The notes under the pieces were generated by a model. That model was not told the origin of the DNA. It ran no database searches and was given only the letters and a program-made list of their open reading frames with translations. From positions 1 to 42,950 of the forward strand of contig JANLPR010000185.1 in assembly GCA_031367345.1 (NCBI GenBank): a stretch of 42,950 nt of DNA. The letters run 5' to 3'. Below, one piece after another: positions 7,148 to 15,917 of this stretch. The position numbers were made by a program, and so were the translations under genes. Position 1 is the first letter of the stretch. Each line of letters begins with the position of its first letter. This DNA is from JADKIH01 sp031367345 (lineage in GTDB: Bacteria > Bacteroidota > Bacteroidia > AKYH767-A > 2013-40CM-41-45).

Positions 7148-8656
7148 TTATCGAATTACCTCTATTCGCCGAACCAACCATTCACCGGCAGAAAATATTT
7201 TTAGTAAATAAATTCCGGTTTCCGTAATTGTTGTTACATCTAATTTTTTTAATCCTAAGTTTCGGTCTGAACTTTCAATAAGTATTTTACCTATTAAATC
7301 TGTCAACTCAATTCGACCAATAGCCTTGTTTTCTTTCGACTGAATATAAATTGAACTCAGCGCAGGATTCGGAAATACTGAAATGTCTGACTGACTATTT
7401 AATTCCATGACGCCAATCGGAGAAAGTGTTTCGAAATAGGTAACATTGTTGTAAACTAAATTTGGTGTAACACTGGTATCTGATCTCAACAATACCAACA
7501 TCGCATCTTTATTCGCCACTCCGTAACTGGTAGTGAAACCTACAAAAGCAAGTCCTCCATCTACTGTTCGGATCACATTACTTCCTTCTTCGTCATTCGT
7601 TCCTCCAAAACTATGCGAGTCGTAGTAAAATCCAAATGCATTCGTTACAAGCGCAAACATACTCGATCGGCCAAAGCCACTTGGATCTAATTGTCCAACG
7701 GCTAAAAGTCTATTGTTACTGATCGAAATTATTTTATTGAAGTAATCGTTTTGTGGTAAGTAACTATTCTGTACCCATTGCGAAACTCCATTTGTGTCTA
7801 ACTCTTCTATCCAATAATCTGATTGTGTTGAATCAATTGCTGTGGTTGATCCATAAATAAGTAAATTGTTATTGAGCAATATTAAACTCCCATTTAAAAA
7901 ATCGTTGCCTTCGTTATTTTTTCGCAATTGATAAATTAAATTTCCATCGTAATCTAACTTAACTAAGAGTCCGTCTTTTCTTGCTGCATTGGTACTATCT
8001 AAATAACCTGTTAAGTAAATCGCAGTAGAGCTCAACTCTATTCCTTTAAATGCATCGTTCCCGAAATTTCCATAATGATGTGTCCATGTAGTGTCTCCGT
8101 TTGTATTCAAATGTAAAACCCAAGCATCGCTTCCACCCCCACTAAAAGAATAACTTTCTCCGGCTAATAAAATACTTTGATCGGGCATCACTTTCACGCT
8201 ATTCAAAAAATCCCAGTCTACGCCTCCAAATGTTTTTTCCCAACTGATAATGCCGGCGGTGTCCATTTTTATCAGGTAGCCATCATATCCACCTGCGCCA
8301 TAACTGTTAGTGGTACCTGCAATAAAAATATTTCCACTGGTGTCTTTACTCATCGAATTCGCAAAATCTGTTCCGGGTCCTCCTACAGTTTTTGACCAAA
8401 TATGTGTTCCATCTTTTTTTACCCGAACCACATAAACGGAATTACTTCCATTGCCATAGCTATTCGTATAGCCGGCCAGTATAAATCCGCTGTCCCCAAC
8501 TTGTACAATATCTTTGAATACTTCTGAATTAATTCCGCCATACGTTTTGATAAACGCTGTATCGGCTACCATTGCATTTGTTTCTACAACTAGTGAAACA
8601 AAACAAAAGAAAGTAATGACAATTTTAAAATACAAAGGGAAATTACGTTGGCTCAT
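7148..8656 (-). CDS. secreted T9SS cargo protein, beta-propeller type
   Basis: A 502-residue exported protein with a signal peptide in the first 28 residues (hydrophobic VITFFCFVSLVV). Residues 30-410 consist of about seven repeats of 50-60 residues. Each has a pattern like DSGFILAGYTNSYG followed by a D-x-x-x-x-x-K/L-x-x-x-G-x-x-x-W-x-K strand, typical of lyase-like or delta-60-type propellers in Bacteroidota surface proteins. From about residue 425 there is a T9SS type A sorting domain: ISVFPNPALSSIYI, IELTDLIGKIL, GIYLLKIF. There is no catalytic motif. It lies 80 bases after an ABC-type permease gene, possibly in the same transcript. Confidence 0.88.
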   Translation of the reverse strand: MSQRNFPLYFKIVITFFCFVSLVVETNAMVADTAFIKTYGGINSEVFKDIVQVGDSGFILAGYTNSYGNGSNSVYVVRVKKDGTHIWSKTVGGPGTDFANSMSKDTSGNIFIAGTTNSYGAGGYDGYLIKMDTAGIISWEKTFGGVDWDFLNSVKVMPDQSILLAGESYSFSGGGSDAWVLHLNTNGDTTWTHHYGNFGNDAFKGIELSSTAIYLTGYLDSTNAARKDGLLVKLDYDGNLIYQLRKNNEGNDFLNGSLILLNNNLLIYGSTTAIDSTQSDYWIEELDTNGVSQWVQNSYLPQNDYFNKIISISNNRLLAVGQLDPSGFGRSSMFALVTNAFGFYYDSHSFGGTNDEEGSNVIRTVDGGLAFVGFTTSYGVANKDAMLVLLRSDTSVTPNLVYNNVTYFETLSPIGVMELNSQSDISVFPNPALSSIYIQSKENKAIGRIELTDLIGKILIESSDRNLGLKKLDVTTITETGIYLLKIFSAGEWLVRRIEVIR

Positions 8657-8685
8657 CTGAATTTGAACTTCTGAACAAGATAGTG

Positions 8686-8713
8686 TTTTTATGAATTTGG
8701 TGAATCATAAAAA
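8686..8713 (-). terminator. weak terminator-like hairpin
   Basis: TTTTTATGA (8686-8694) pairs exactly with TCATAAAAA (8705-8713) around a 10-base loop, between the permease gene and the next cargo gene. The stem is A/T-rich, so termination would be weak. Confidence 0.4.
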
Positions 8714-8736
8714 TAGAGCAATGAATTAATTTCTGC

Positions 8737-9969
8737 TTACTCGTAGCGCAGTGCTTCAATTGGGTCTAATTTGGATGCTTTGGAAGCGGGATAATAGCCG
8801 CTGATTATTCCAACTACAAAACAAATTACCAATGCAAGAAGAATCCAGTCCCATGGAATGAAAAAACCGGAATCTAAAACCATACTCATAATATTTCCTG
8901 CTGAAATTCCAAGTATGATTCCGATAAGTCCGCCCATCTGACAAATCAATATTGCTTCAAATAGAAATTGCCGTTTAATTATTTTTGGTGTTGCTCCCAA
9001 TGCTTTTCGAATTCCGATCTCACGTGTTCTTTCTGTAACGGATACTAGCATGATGTTCATTAATCCGATTGAAGCTCCTAGCAATGTTATAAATGCAATA
9101 ACAATGGCAATGATTCTTAAGAATGAAATTTGAGAAATAAATAACTGTGCAATGCTATCACTTTTTGTTATTTCAAAATTTTCATCTTCTCCAATATGAA
9201 CCTGACGAATTGTTCGCAGTAATCCGGTTGCTTCGCCAATAGCATGATCCATCAATGTCACATCTTTTACACTAACATTAATTGAAAATGACATTCCTTG
9301 TCGGTAATAATTTTGTTTTACATTTGAAACAGGAATTAAACACATTCGGTCTCCACCAAATCCAATTGACGATCCTTTTTCTTCAAGTGTACCTATTACT
9401 CTGTATTTCTGACTACCAATCGCAACAATTTTATCGATAGGATCTGTTGAAGTAAAGAGTTTGTCTACAACATCTTTTCCAAGTATTACTACATTGTCTG
9501 CTGTCTCGATTTCATGCGCTGAAAAATTTCTTCCTCGGTCAATTGTAAAACCTGCTGTAGAAAGATAGTTTTCATTTCCACCTAAAATACTAATGTTGGG
9601 ATTCGTCTTTTTAATATTATACTTGATCGTCGATGCTCGTGATGCATAAGCACTGATACTTATAGTAGAAGGAAATGTATATTCTTTTAAGAAACGTGTC
9701 GCCTGATAGTAATCGATCGGCTTAAACTTTTTTGCCTTTCTTCCTTTGTTACCAATTCTAATATTCATTCCACGATTTTGTATCGTAAACGAATTGGAAC
9801 CCATGCTCTGAAAATTTTCACTGATCGAATGATTAATTGCATCTACAGCTGTAAGTATTCCTACCAATGCCATAATGCCAATACCGATGATCAATGCTGT
9901 TAATACGGTACGAAGCATTTGACTGCGTACCGACTGAAAAGCAACCTTTAAATTTTCTTTGTGGTCCAT
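8737..9969 (-). CDS. ABC transporter permease, MacB/FtsX family
   Basis: A 410-residue inner-membrane protein. The first transmembrane segment is at about 17-42 (LRTVLTALIIGIGIMALVGI). Then comes a large periplasmic MacB-type domain (about 43-275), and three more membrane segments follow in the C-terminal FtsX domain, with the family motifs RTREIGIRKALGA and, near the end, GYYPASKASKLDPIEALRYE. Proteins like this work as dimers with a LolD/MacB-like ATPase in lipoprotein release, efflux or envelope mechanics, and do not themselves form a transport channel. No ATPase or membrane-fusion gene is adjacent, so the partner and substrate cannot be named. Confidence 0.9.
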   Translation of the reverse strand: MDHKENLKVAFQSVRSQMLRTVLTALIIGIGIMALVGILTAVDAINHSISENFQSMGSNSFTIQNRGMNIRIGNKGRKAKKFKPIDYYQATRFLKEYTFPSTISISAYASRASTIKYNIKKTNPNISILGGNENYLSTAGFTIDRGRNFSAHEIETADNVVILGKDVVDKLFTSTDPIDKIVAIGSQKYRVIGTLEEKGSSIGFGGDRMCLIPVSNVKQNYYRQGMSFSINVSVKDVTLMDHAIGEATGLLRTIRQVHIGEDENFEITKSDSIAQLFISQISFLRIIAIVIAFITLLGASIGLMNIMLVSVTERTREIGIRKALGATPKIIKRQFLFEAILICQMGGLIGIILGISAGNIMSMVLDSGFFIPWDWILLALVICFVVGIISGYYPASKASKLDPIEALRYE

Positions 9970-10106
9970 AAGTAAATCGTCGTGAATTTATGAAAACGAT
10001 CCTGATTTTCGTGTTTAATTCCAGTTAAACAATGTTAAAGAATGCTATTTTTTTGGCAAAAACAGTGCTTATCCATTTTCTTTCTAAATATATTGTTTTA
10101 AATGTT

Positions 10107-10114
10107 TATTTTTG
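10107..10114 (+). promoter_or_regulatory. -7 box for the small Cys-rich gene
   Basis: TATTTTTG fits TAnnTTTG and sits 37 bases before the ATG at 10152. No good -33 element is visible at the normal spacing. Confidence 0.4.
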
Positions 10115-10151
10115 ATTCAAGACAAACAACATAAATCCCATAATAACAAAA

Positions 10152-10406
10152 ATGAAAAAAGTATTCGCCCTCGTTGCTTTCACAGCAATTTTTACTGCCA
10201 GCACTTTTGCTCAGGAAACAAAATCAACTGACAACACAAAGGCTCCGGTAGCAACCGAGAAAAAAGCCGCTTGTTGTGCTAAAGCTAATGCTGCTTGTTG
10301 CAAAAACAACAAAGATGCAAAAGCTTGTACTCATGATCAAAAAGCTGCTTGTGAAAAAGCCGGTAAATCTGCTGAAACAACTAAGTCTTCTAACGGAACA
10401 AAATAA
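10152..10406 (+). CDS. small secreted cysteine-rich protein
   Basis: An 84-residue protein with a clean signal peptide (residues 1-21, MKKVFALVAFTAIFTASTFAQ, likely cut after TFA). The mature part of about 63 residues is rich in Lys, Ala and Thr and contains six cysteines: two adjacent pairs (AACCAKANAACCKN) and two single ones (KACTHDQKAACEK). A histidine lies next to the third cysteine group. The paired cysteines suggest metal binding or disulfides in the periplasm, but this is only inference; I do not know the family. It is transcribed alone, with its own -7 box and a strong terminator, which implies independent regulation. Confidence 0.8.
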   Translation: MKKVFALVAFTAIFTASTFAQETKSTDNTKAPVATEKKAACCAKANAACCKNNKDAKACTHDQKAACEKAGKSAETTKSSNGTK

Positions 10407-10421
10407 TTTTTCTTAGAAGAG

Positions 10422-10460
10422 AAAAAAAAGAGGTTATCCATTGGGTAGCCTCTTTTTTTT
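10422..10460. terminator. bidirectional terminator
   Basis: AGAGGTTATCC (10429-10439) pairs with GGTAGCCTCT (10444-10453) with one bulge. A-run before and T-run after let it end both the plus-strand Cys-rich gene and the minus-strand HAD gene. Confidence 0.85.
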
Positions 10461-10474
10461 GTTTCTATTTTCTA

Positions 10475-11170
10475 TTACAGTATGGTTGTTAACTCATCCA
10501 ATGAACGGATCTCAAATGTTGGCGACTCAGTATGTGGTATCGCTAATGGATTAAAATAAACTGCATGCCAGCCTGCTGAAATGGCTCCTAGTACATCTAC
10601 TTCTAAGCCGTCTCCTATCATTAAACTTTCTTGTGGATCTGCACCTGTTTTTTGTATTGAGTATTCAAAAATCCTAATGTCTGGTTTGCGAAAGCCGGTA
10701 TGCTCACTTATAATCACTTCATCGAAATACTTATTTAGATCGGATGCTTCCATTTTTATTGTTTGCGCTTCTTCAAATCCGTTGGTGATAATGTGAAGAA
10801 TGTATTTTTCTTTCAGATAACTCAATACTTTATGAGCATGAGGAAATAACTGATTTCTCAACGGACTTTGTTTCAGATAATCAATTGCCAGCTCTTTTGG
10901 AACTAGATCCGGATCCAATCCCATATCCCAAAAAGTTAATTCAAAACGCTTATCCCGTAATGTTGGCTTGTCGATTTTTCCTAAACGGTATTGATCCCAC
11001 ATCATTGCATTTCTTTCTACATACGCTTTGTGAAATGTGTCGAATGATTTTACTCCTAACGATTCTAATTTATGCGAGACATATAAATTAGTTAAAGTCT
11101 CCAAACTGTTTTTATCAAAATCCCAAATCGTATTGTCGAGGTCAAAAAAGATATGCTTGTATTTACTCAT
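10475..11170 (-). CDS. HAD-family hydrolase, YjjG-like (noncanonical pyrimidine nucleotidase)
   Basis: A 231-residue cytoplasmic phosphatase of haloacid dehalogenase subfamily I. Motif I, FFDLDNTIWDFD, is at 9-20 with the nucleophile and acid aspartates. A helical cap covers about 20-95. Motif II is HIITNGFEEAQ, and motifs III and IV follow, FRKPDIRIFEYSI (lysine) and LMIGDGLEVDVLGA (metal-binding aspartates). The arrangement and the TNGFEE sequence match the YjjG/YfnB group, which dephosphorylates pyrimidine nucleoside monophosphates including damaged ones. Its location two genes downstream of upp fits pyrimidine metabolism, but substrate choice cannot be read from sequence. Confidence 0.88.
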   Translation of the reverse strand: MSKYKHIFFDLDNTIWDFDKNSLETLTNLYVSHKLESLGVKSFDTFHKAYVERNAMMWDQYRLGKIDKPTLRDKRFELTFWDMGLDPDLVPKELAIDYLKQSPLRNQLFPHAHKVLSYLKEKYILHIITNGFEEAQTIKMEASDLNKYFDEVIISEHTGFRKPDIRIFEYSIQKTGADPQESLMIGDGLEVDVLGAISAGWHAVYFNPLAIPHTESPTFEIRSLDELTTIL

Positions 11171-11228
11171 AATTTTTCTAATGTAATTGTCCTATTCCAA
11201 GTTTTGCGTTTGCCAAAATTTCGCTATC

Positions 11229-11798
11229 CTATTTTATTATATCGTGAAGGTTTCTGTTTTCTGTGAATTGAAAAAAAGTGGTAATGATCAACGACCAACA
11301 TGTAATGGAGATGAACATGTACAGAATTATTTTCTTTTTATTCTTTTCTAACCGTGTCATGAAAAAAGTTCCGAGCGGAATAGAAAATATTACGGGCGTA
11401 AGCGCAGCCAACCCCATTAGTCCGTAACGTTTCCAAATCCTTACAATTTTTCTTGTCCGTTTTGTAAAGATCTTTTTTGTAGGCGGAACCATGCTTTCGA
11501 CATACTGATAATGAATTTCAAGAAACTCGGGTGTGTCAGCCACCGGAGCCGAAAACATTTCGTTTCTTCTGCGTTTTCTTTTGAAAATAAGTTGTCTCAC
11601 CTTTTCCCAAATAGAAATTAGCCAATCAGAAAGGTGCATGAATATGATCACTCCAATCATTCCGCCCATGATTGCATAGATGTTTGTTTCCATCCATGTG
11701 AAATCATATTTCTCATTTAAATAGGCGAACGACGGACCGAAAGCAAATTTTACACTGCTAATTAATATTAACGTAAGTATTTTGAGAAATTCTTCCAA
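11229..11798 (-). CDS. small multi-pass membrane protein, function unknown
   Basis: A 189-residue protein with about four membrane segments: 7-25, 39-60 (IYAIMGGMIGVIIFMHLS), 128-148 (MGLAALTPVIFSIPLGTFFM) and 155-175. A basic cytoplasmic loop (RQLIFKRKRRRNE) lies between segments 2 and 3. The pattern of GLMGLAALTPVIFSIPLG resembles small-export or DedA-like membrane proteins seen in Bacteroidota, but I cannot assign a family. The start codon is TTG: the frame upstream reaches a stop at 11808-11810 without an ATG. It follows upp by 32 bases and precedes the HAD gene by 58, so it is probably co-transcribed. Confidence 0.8.
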   Translation of the reverse strand: MEEFLKILTLILISSVKFAFGPSFAYLNEKYDFTWMETNIYAIMGGMIGVIIFMHLSDWLISIWEKVRQLIFKRKRRRNEMFSAPVADTPEFLEIHYQYVESMVPPTKKIFTKRTRKIVRIWKRYGLMGLAALTPVIFSIPLGTFFMTRLEKNKKKIILYMFISITCWSLIITTFFQFTENRNLHDIIK

Positions 11799-11830
11799 TG
11801 AAATTATTTAATGCCTGAAAAGAATTTTAA

Positions 11831-12478
11831 TTATAATTTGCTTCCAAACGCAAGATCACCGGCATCGCCAAGGCCCGGAACAATATAAGATTGTGCTGTC
11901 AGTTCTTCATCAATCGCAGCTGCCCAGATGGTAACATTCTCCGGCATGTTTCTTTTTACATATTCTATTCCTTGCACACTAGCTAAGGCGCAAACAATAT
12001 GCGTATGCTTTGGAATGCCTTTTTCCATAAGCGCTTTGTACGTCATTACCATTGATGATCCGGTGGCCAACATTGGATCGCATAAGATTAACACTCTATT
12101 GGCTAACGATGGACTACCAACATATTCTAACTTGATATCAAAACTCCCATCTTTATGGTGCTTTCTATATGCACTAATGAAAGCATTGTCGGCTTGGTCA
12201 AAATAATTTAGTAAACCGTAATGGAGTGGAAGTCCCGCTCTCAAAATCGTTCCTACTATTGGATGTTCTGCCATAACAGGTACATTGGCAATACCAAGAG
12301 GAGTAGTGATCTCTTTTGTTTCAAACTGAATTGTTTTGGAGATCTCATAGGCGAAAATTTCTCCAATACGTTCAAGATTTTTTCTGAATCGCATTCTGTC
12401 ACCTTGTATGGAAACATTACGCAGCTCGGCCACAAACTGATTGATAATAGAATTTGTTAAACTTAAATCGTGTACCAT
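11831..12478 (-). CDS. upp: uracil phosphoribosyltransferase
   Basis: Salvage enzyme converting uracil and PRPP to UMP and pyrophosphate in the cytoplasm. The 215-residue protein has the PRPP-binding loop as VLILCDPMLATGSSMV (about 130-145) and the uracil-binding C-terminal signature YIVPGLGDAGDLAFG; both match type I upp. The mid-protein EHPIVGTILRAGLPLHYGL corresponds to the conserved R-A-G-L region. It sits in a run of minus-strand genes, 8 bases after the preceding acyltransferase-like gene, suggesting an operon. The start is ATG. Confidence 0.96.
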   Translation of the reverse strand: MVHDLSLTNSIINQFVAELRNVSIQGDRMRFRKNLERIGEIFAYEISKTIQFETKEITTPLGIANVPVMAEHPIVGTILRAGLPLHYGLLNYFDQADNAFISAYRKHHKDGSFDIKLEYVGSPSLANRVLILCDPMLATGSSMVMTYKALMEKGIPKHTHIVCALASVQGIEYVKRNMPENVTIWAAAIDEELTAQSYIVPGLGDAGDLAFGSKL

Positions 12479-12486
12479 AGCTTATG

Positions 12487-13404
12487 TTATTTAAATCGAC
12501 GAATGATAGGAGGTAGGTTATTCTTTTTGATTTGTAAATATACGATTTCCTGCGAACCAAAACTTTTATAAAAACGAGCTAATTGATCATCCATTGAGCC
12601 TTCAAAATCAAGTAGTTTATTCTCAAGCTGATGCTTTTCAATAAAATGATCGATGATCAAACTCATTGCTCCACTTTGCTTTCCGATATTCCCTACTGCT
12701 GAAAAAAGGAAAATGTAGGAATGAAATGATTTCAAAAAAATTGCTCCTGCAATATTCTTTTCAATGAGACTAGATGCTGTATAAATCTCTAATTGCTCTT
12801 TTCTCAACCCTTCTTCTATCAAGCAAATAAGTGTCTTGTATTCTTTTTCTTTTAATGTTTCAATCGTTCTTCCTCTTTCCTTTTTAAATAGTTCTATGAT
12901 TGGCAGAAAAGCGCTCGTGCTTTCAATTTTAATTTCTGTCTTAATCGATTTCTTTAAATTTCTTGATAGGTTCTCCGAATATTTTTTTCTGATGTTTTCT
13001 GCTGAATCATTTAATGATAAATGGTGTGTTCTTTTTTTGTGAAGAGTGTACTTCTCAATTTGATTGGAATGGTTTTCGGTATTTAAATTAATTTCTACTA
13101 ATTTAAATTTAGAAGGAATCTGAGCTAAGAAAGTATCTAGTGTACCTTTTGTACTAACTTTATTTTTGGAAATTAATCCTAGCTGCTGTGTAAAATAAGG
13201 TTGGTATAAATAATTAAATCCGAATTTTTTTCTGCCACACAAAGGGAAAATTGATTGATAGTCATCTTCAACAATTGCTTCCCAACCCGGTGAAACAATA
13301 TCTAAATACCACGATGAAAAATAAATGATTCCGAAGAGTGATGCTTGAACACATTCATCCCATTTTTTTTTATCGATCTCTGTATGTCTAATGTAGTTGA
13401 TCAA
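12487..13404 (-). CDS. GNAT/FemAB-like acyltransferase
   Basis: A 305-residue cytoplasmic protein with the two-lobed layout of FemAB/GNAT-fold proteins. The N-terminal lobe includes KWDECVQASLFGIIYFSSWYLD; the C-terminal lobe includes IAGAIFLKSFHSYIFLFSAVG followed by QSGAMSLIIDHFIE, the part expected to bind the acyl donor, and ends LLDFEGSMDDQLARFYKSFG, a conserved end motif of this group. The target is unknown. Pairing with a polysaccharide deacetylase suggests cell-surface glycan or peptidoglycan modification. The start codon is TTG at 13404, one base after the deacetylase stop, and there is no ATG upstream in frame, so the two genes are translationally linked. Confidence 0.85.
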   Translation of the reverse strand: MINYIRHTEIDKKKWDECVQASLFGIIYFSSWYLDIVSPGWEAIVEDDYQSIFPLCGRKKFGFNYLYQPYFTQQLGLISKNKVSTKGTLDTFLAQIPSKFKLVEINLNTENHSNQIEKYTLHKKRTHHLSLNDSAENIRKKYSENLSRNLKKSIKTEIKIESTSAFLPIIELFKKERGRTIETLKEKEYKTLICLIEEGLRKEQLEIYTASSLIEKNIAGAIFLKSFHSYIFLFSAVGNIGKQSGAMSLIIDHFIEKHQLENKLLDFEGSMDDQLARFYKSFGSQEIVYLQIKKNNLPPIIRRFK

Positions 13405-13405
13405 T

Positions 13406-14707
13406 TTATCTTGCTGCTTTAACTATCTCTTCATATACGTCCTGCCATCCTTCCCATGGTTTTATTCCTGACAATGATTCATTATGCCATAAAGTAATGA
13501 ATGTTCCGTTTACTGCCCTTACTTGTTTTATCAACGGTCCTACATAACTCATCACTTCAGCCGGCTGAATTTTCATATAGTATCTCAGTGTTGCATCCAT
13601 CACAGCAAAAGGATGTATTCTCAGTCGTGTAGGTGCATCTCTATCTAGGTCATAAAAATAATAGGATGAACATATTCCTGCTCTAAATCCTATTTCACCG
13701 GAAAATCCCATAGTATGATCATCTGTAATGTCACATTCAATCAAATCATGATATGTTTTTGGGAAGGTCAATTTCAGAAAATGCTGTCTACTTAGTTTAA
13801 TCTCTCGTCTAATTATTTTCTGCAATCTTTTTTGTTCTAACTTTAATTTATTTATATCGAGATTTGAAGCGTATGATGGATGAATTCCAACGTCACAATA
13901 GTCGGCTATCTTCTTAATCAACGATTGAAATTTTATTTTTGCAATGGAAACGTTCTTGTCGTTTTCTCCATAGTCGGCAAGAAGAAAAAAGTAAATACTC
14001 TTTAGATTATAATTATTTTGTATTTCAAATAAATGATCATATGTATCGTATGGATCCTTTTTTTTATTAAACAAAACATTTACTCGTTCAATCACGTTCT
14101 TAAATTCAAATTTGCTCAACGAGCGAATGAGTGCTCCGCCTGTTCTTATTATTCCTTTATGCTTAAATGCCCATGCGTTATCAATGTCGATCGTCGAAAT
14201 ATATTGGTATTTTTTTTCTTGATGGGGAAGTGAAGGAAAATTATCAAGAAGTATCTCTTTAATTTTTTTTGCATAAATATTTACTACAGGTTTTTGAAGA
14301 AAACCTTTTTGAAAAGCCATACTCTCTGCCGCATCAAAGCGTCCGTGTTTGTCAGGAATAAATGGCAAATACTCCTCGTATCTTGTTACCAAATAAAATG
14401 AAGCGGCAAAAGGGTCGAAGGGAAGTATGTATTTTGGATGTGTGGCAAAAAAAGCTTTGGTATCATTCCAGTCTAATACAGAAAGATCTTGCGAATGAAT
14501 TTTTTTCTCGAATAATATTTTCGAAGAGAAAAAAAACAATTCATCCCCAAAGGGCTTTTCACTATAATTAAATTTGGGACCGGTATAGAAAATAAATTGA
14601 TCAGCATCTTGAGTCAATTCAAAAGCAATTCCTGAAAGATCGGTTAAGATCAAATCAAAAATATAACGCAACCTTGGCGTCGATGCTGTAGTGTAGATCA
14701 GTAACAA
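13406..14707 (-). CDS. polysaccharide deacetylase-family protein
   Basis: A 433-residue protein. Residues 1-140 form an N-terminal domain found with these deacetylases in Bacteroidota (LRYIFDLILTDLSGIAFELT, then YILPFDPFAASFYLVTRYEEYL). From about residue 165 there is a NodB-like catalytic domain: the aspartate-containing motif YISTIDIDNAWAFKHKG, the metal-binding DVGIHPSYAS and, close to the end, ITLWHNESLSG. No signal peptide is visible, so the substrate site is uncertain. The start codon is TTG at 14707; upstream in frame there is a stop at 14720-14722 and no ATG, and the family N-terminus begins here. It directly precedes the acyltransferase gene (1-base gap). Confidence 0.88.
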   Translation of the reverse strand: MLLIYTTASTPRLRYIFDLILTDLSGIAFELTQDADQFIFYTGPKFNYSEKPFGDELFFFSSKILFEKKIHSQDLSVLDWNDTKAFFATHPKYILPFDPFAASFYLVTRYEEYLPFIPDKHGRFDAAESMAFQKGFLQKPVVNIYAKKIKEILLDNFPSLPHQEKKYQYISTIDIDNAWAFKHKGIIRTGGALIRSLSKFEFKNVIERVNVLFNKKKDPYDTYDHLFEIQNNYNLKSIYFFLLADYGENDKNVSIAKIKFQSLIKKIADYCDVGIHPSYASNLDINKLKLEQKRLQKIIRREIKLSRQHFLKLTFPKTYHDLIECDITDDHTMGFSGEIGFRAGICSSYYFYDLDRDAPTRLRIHPFAVMDATLRYYMKIQPAEVMSYVGPLIKQVRAVNGTFITLWHNESLSGIKPWEGWQDVYEEIVKAAR

Positions 14708-14769
14708 TGGTGTCTTTTGCTATGGTTGCTAAGATAAACCATTGTTATTGAATTGCCATAAAAATGAAT

Positions 14770-15459
14770 CTAAATTATACCCTCATCTGCAAAACTGTAA
14801 AAACTGTTTTGTGTAATTATCAAATGGTCAAGCACATTTATCTCCAATACTTTCCCGGCTTCTACTATATTTTTTGTTAATTGAATATCGGCACTACTTG
14901 GCTGTGTGTTACCGGAAGGATGATTGTGACATAAAATTATTGCAATTGCCTTTTCATCGAGGGCCGCTTTAAAAATCATTCTTGGATCAGCAACCGTGCC
15001 ACTCATGCCTCCTGTACTTATCTGCTGTTTTTTTAAAATTCTATTGGCGCGATTTAAAAACAAAACCCAAAATTCTTCATGTTGTAAATCGCCCAATAGG
15101 GGTTGGAAAATATCTACTGCGTCTTTACTACTTGTTATTTGTGCAACCTTTGTTTCAATAGTTTCCTTTCGTCGTTTTCCTAATTCCAGTGCTGCTAGAA
15201 TATTTATAGCCTTTGCTTGTCCTATGCCTTTGATCTTTGTCAGATCTTTTACATTCAGTTTGCTTAGTTTATTCAGACTGTTTTCATTGGTAATTAAAAC
15301 TTTTCTAGCCAACTCAACGGCTGTTTCGTTTTTAGTTCCTGTGCCAATCAAAATTGCTAAAAGTTCTGTATCACTCAATGTGTGCCGCCCTTTTGTCATT
15401 AATTTCTCTCTTGGTCGATCTTCTTCTGACCACAATTTCAACGATAGGTGATTTTCCAT
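14770..15459 (-). CDS. radC: RadC-family (JAMM domain) protein
   Basis: A 229-residue protein of the UPF0758/RadC family. Residues 1-75 carry WSEEDRPREKLMTKGRHTLSDTELLAIL-type sequence (here in two parts) and a helix-hairpin-helix, LTKIKGIGQAKA. The C-terminal part is the JAMM metal-binding domain with HNHPSGNTQPSSADI and the upstream glutamate. Despite the name, a DNA-repair role is not established. The frame is open back to 15534, but that would place the start inside the rpsT terminator hairpin (15521-15548), so the ATG at 15457-15459 (MENHLSL) is the proper start. This also gives the normal family length. Confidence 0.92.
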   Translation of the reverse strand: MENHLSLKLWSEEDRPREKLMTKGRHTLSDTELLAILIGTGTKNETAVELARKVLITNENSLNKLSKLNVKDLTKIKGIGQAKAINILAALELGKRRKETIETKVAQITSSKDAVDIFQPLLGDLQHEEFWVLFLNRANRILKKQQISTGGMSGTVADPRMIFKAALDEKAIAIILCHNHPSGNTQPSSADIQLTKNIVEAGKVLEINVLDHLIITQNSFYSFADEGII

Positions 15460-15518
15460 ATCACAAGTACGGCATCCGGATTTTCGTTTACAACCAGTAT
15501 ATGCGGAGAATTGGCACA

Positions 15519-15548
15519 AAAAAAAGGGTCCCATATGAGACCCTTTTT
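15519..15548 (-). terminator. rpsT terminator
   Basis: AAAAAGGGTC (15521-15530) and GACCCTTTTT (15539-15548) are exact complements around an 8-base loop, 17 bases past the rpsT stop. On the minus strand the stem is followed by T's. Confidence 0.88.
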
Positions 15549-15564
15549 CTTTATTGAAAACCGA

Positions 15565-15819
15565 TTATTTTAAAAGGTTAAGGTGTACAGCTAACTCTGA
15601 TTTTAAGTTAGACGCCTTATTCTTATGAATAACATTCTTTTTAGCTAAACGATCAAGCATTGACGCCAATTTAGGAAGAGCTTCTGTAGCATCTTTCTTT
15701 ACTGTAACAGCGCGGAAATTCTTCATTGCATTACGAAGTGTTTTTGCTTGGTAACGGTTACGATCTTTTTTCGCTTCGTTGCTACGGATTCTCTTTTTTG
15801 ACGACTTATGATTTGCCAT
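15565..15819 (-). CDS. rpsT: 30S ribosomal protein bS20
   Basis: An 84-residue, highly basic protein that binds 16S rRNA during early assembly of the small subunit. The N-terminus MANHKSSKKRIRSNEAKKDR and the helical remainder with RNAMKNFRAV and LASMLDRLAKKNVIHKNKAS are the family's hallmarks. It is transcribed alone from a good Bacteroidota-type promoter, and its own terminator separates it from radC, so it is a single-gene unit. It is divergent from the 3-hydroxyacyl-CoA dehydrogenase operon. Confidence 0.97.
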   Translation of the reverse strand: MANHKSSKKRIRSNEAKKDRNRYQAKTLRNAMKNFRAVTVKKDATEALPKLASMLDRLAKKNVIHKNKASNLKSELAVHLNLLK

Positions 15820-15883
15820 TGTATTATGTTTCTTTAAAGTGTTCTGCCACTCTCGCGACGCCCTTATGTGTTTTTAGGGGTTG

Positions 15884-15913
15884 CAAATATACATAAACAC
15901 ACTAATATTCCAA
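15884..15913 (-). promoter_or_regulatory. rpsT promoter
   Basis: On the minus strand TTG (15911-15913), a 19-base spacer and TATATTTG (15884-15891), an exact TAnnTTTG match, about 65 bases before the start codon. Confidence 0.75.
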
Positions 15914-15917
15914 GGAA

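Noticed and set aside
15460..15534. 25-residue N-terminal extension of RadC
   Set aside because: Its start would lie inside the rpsT terminator; the family N-terminus begins at MENHLSL.
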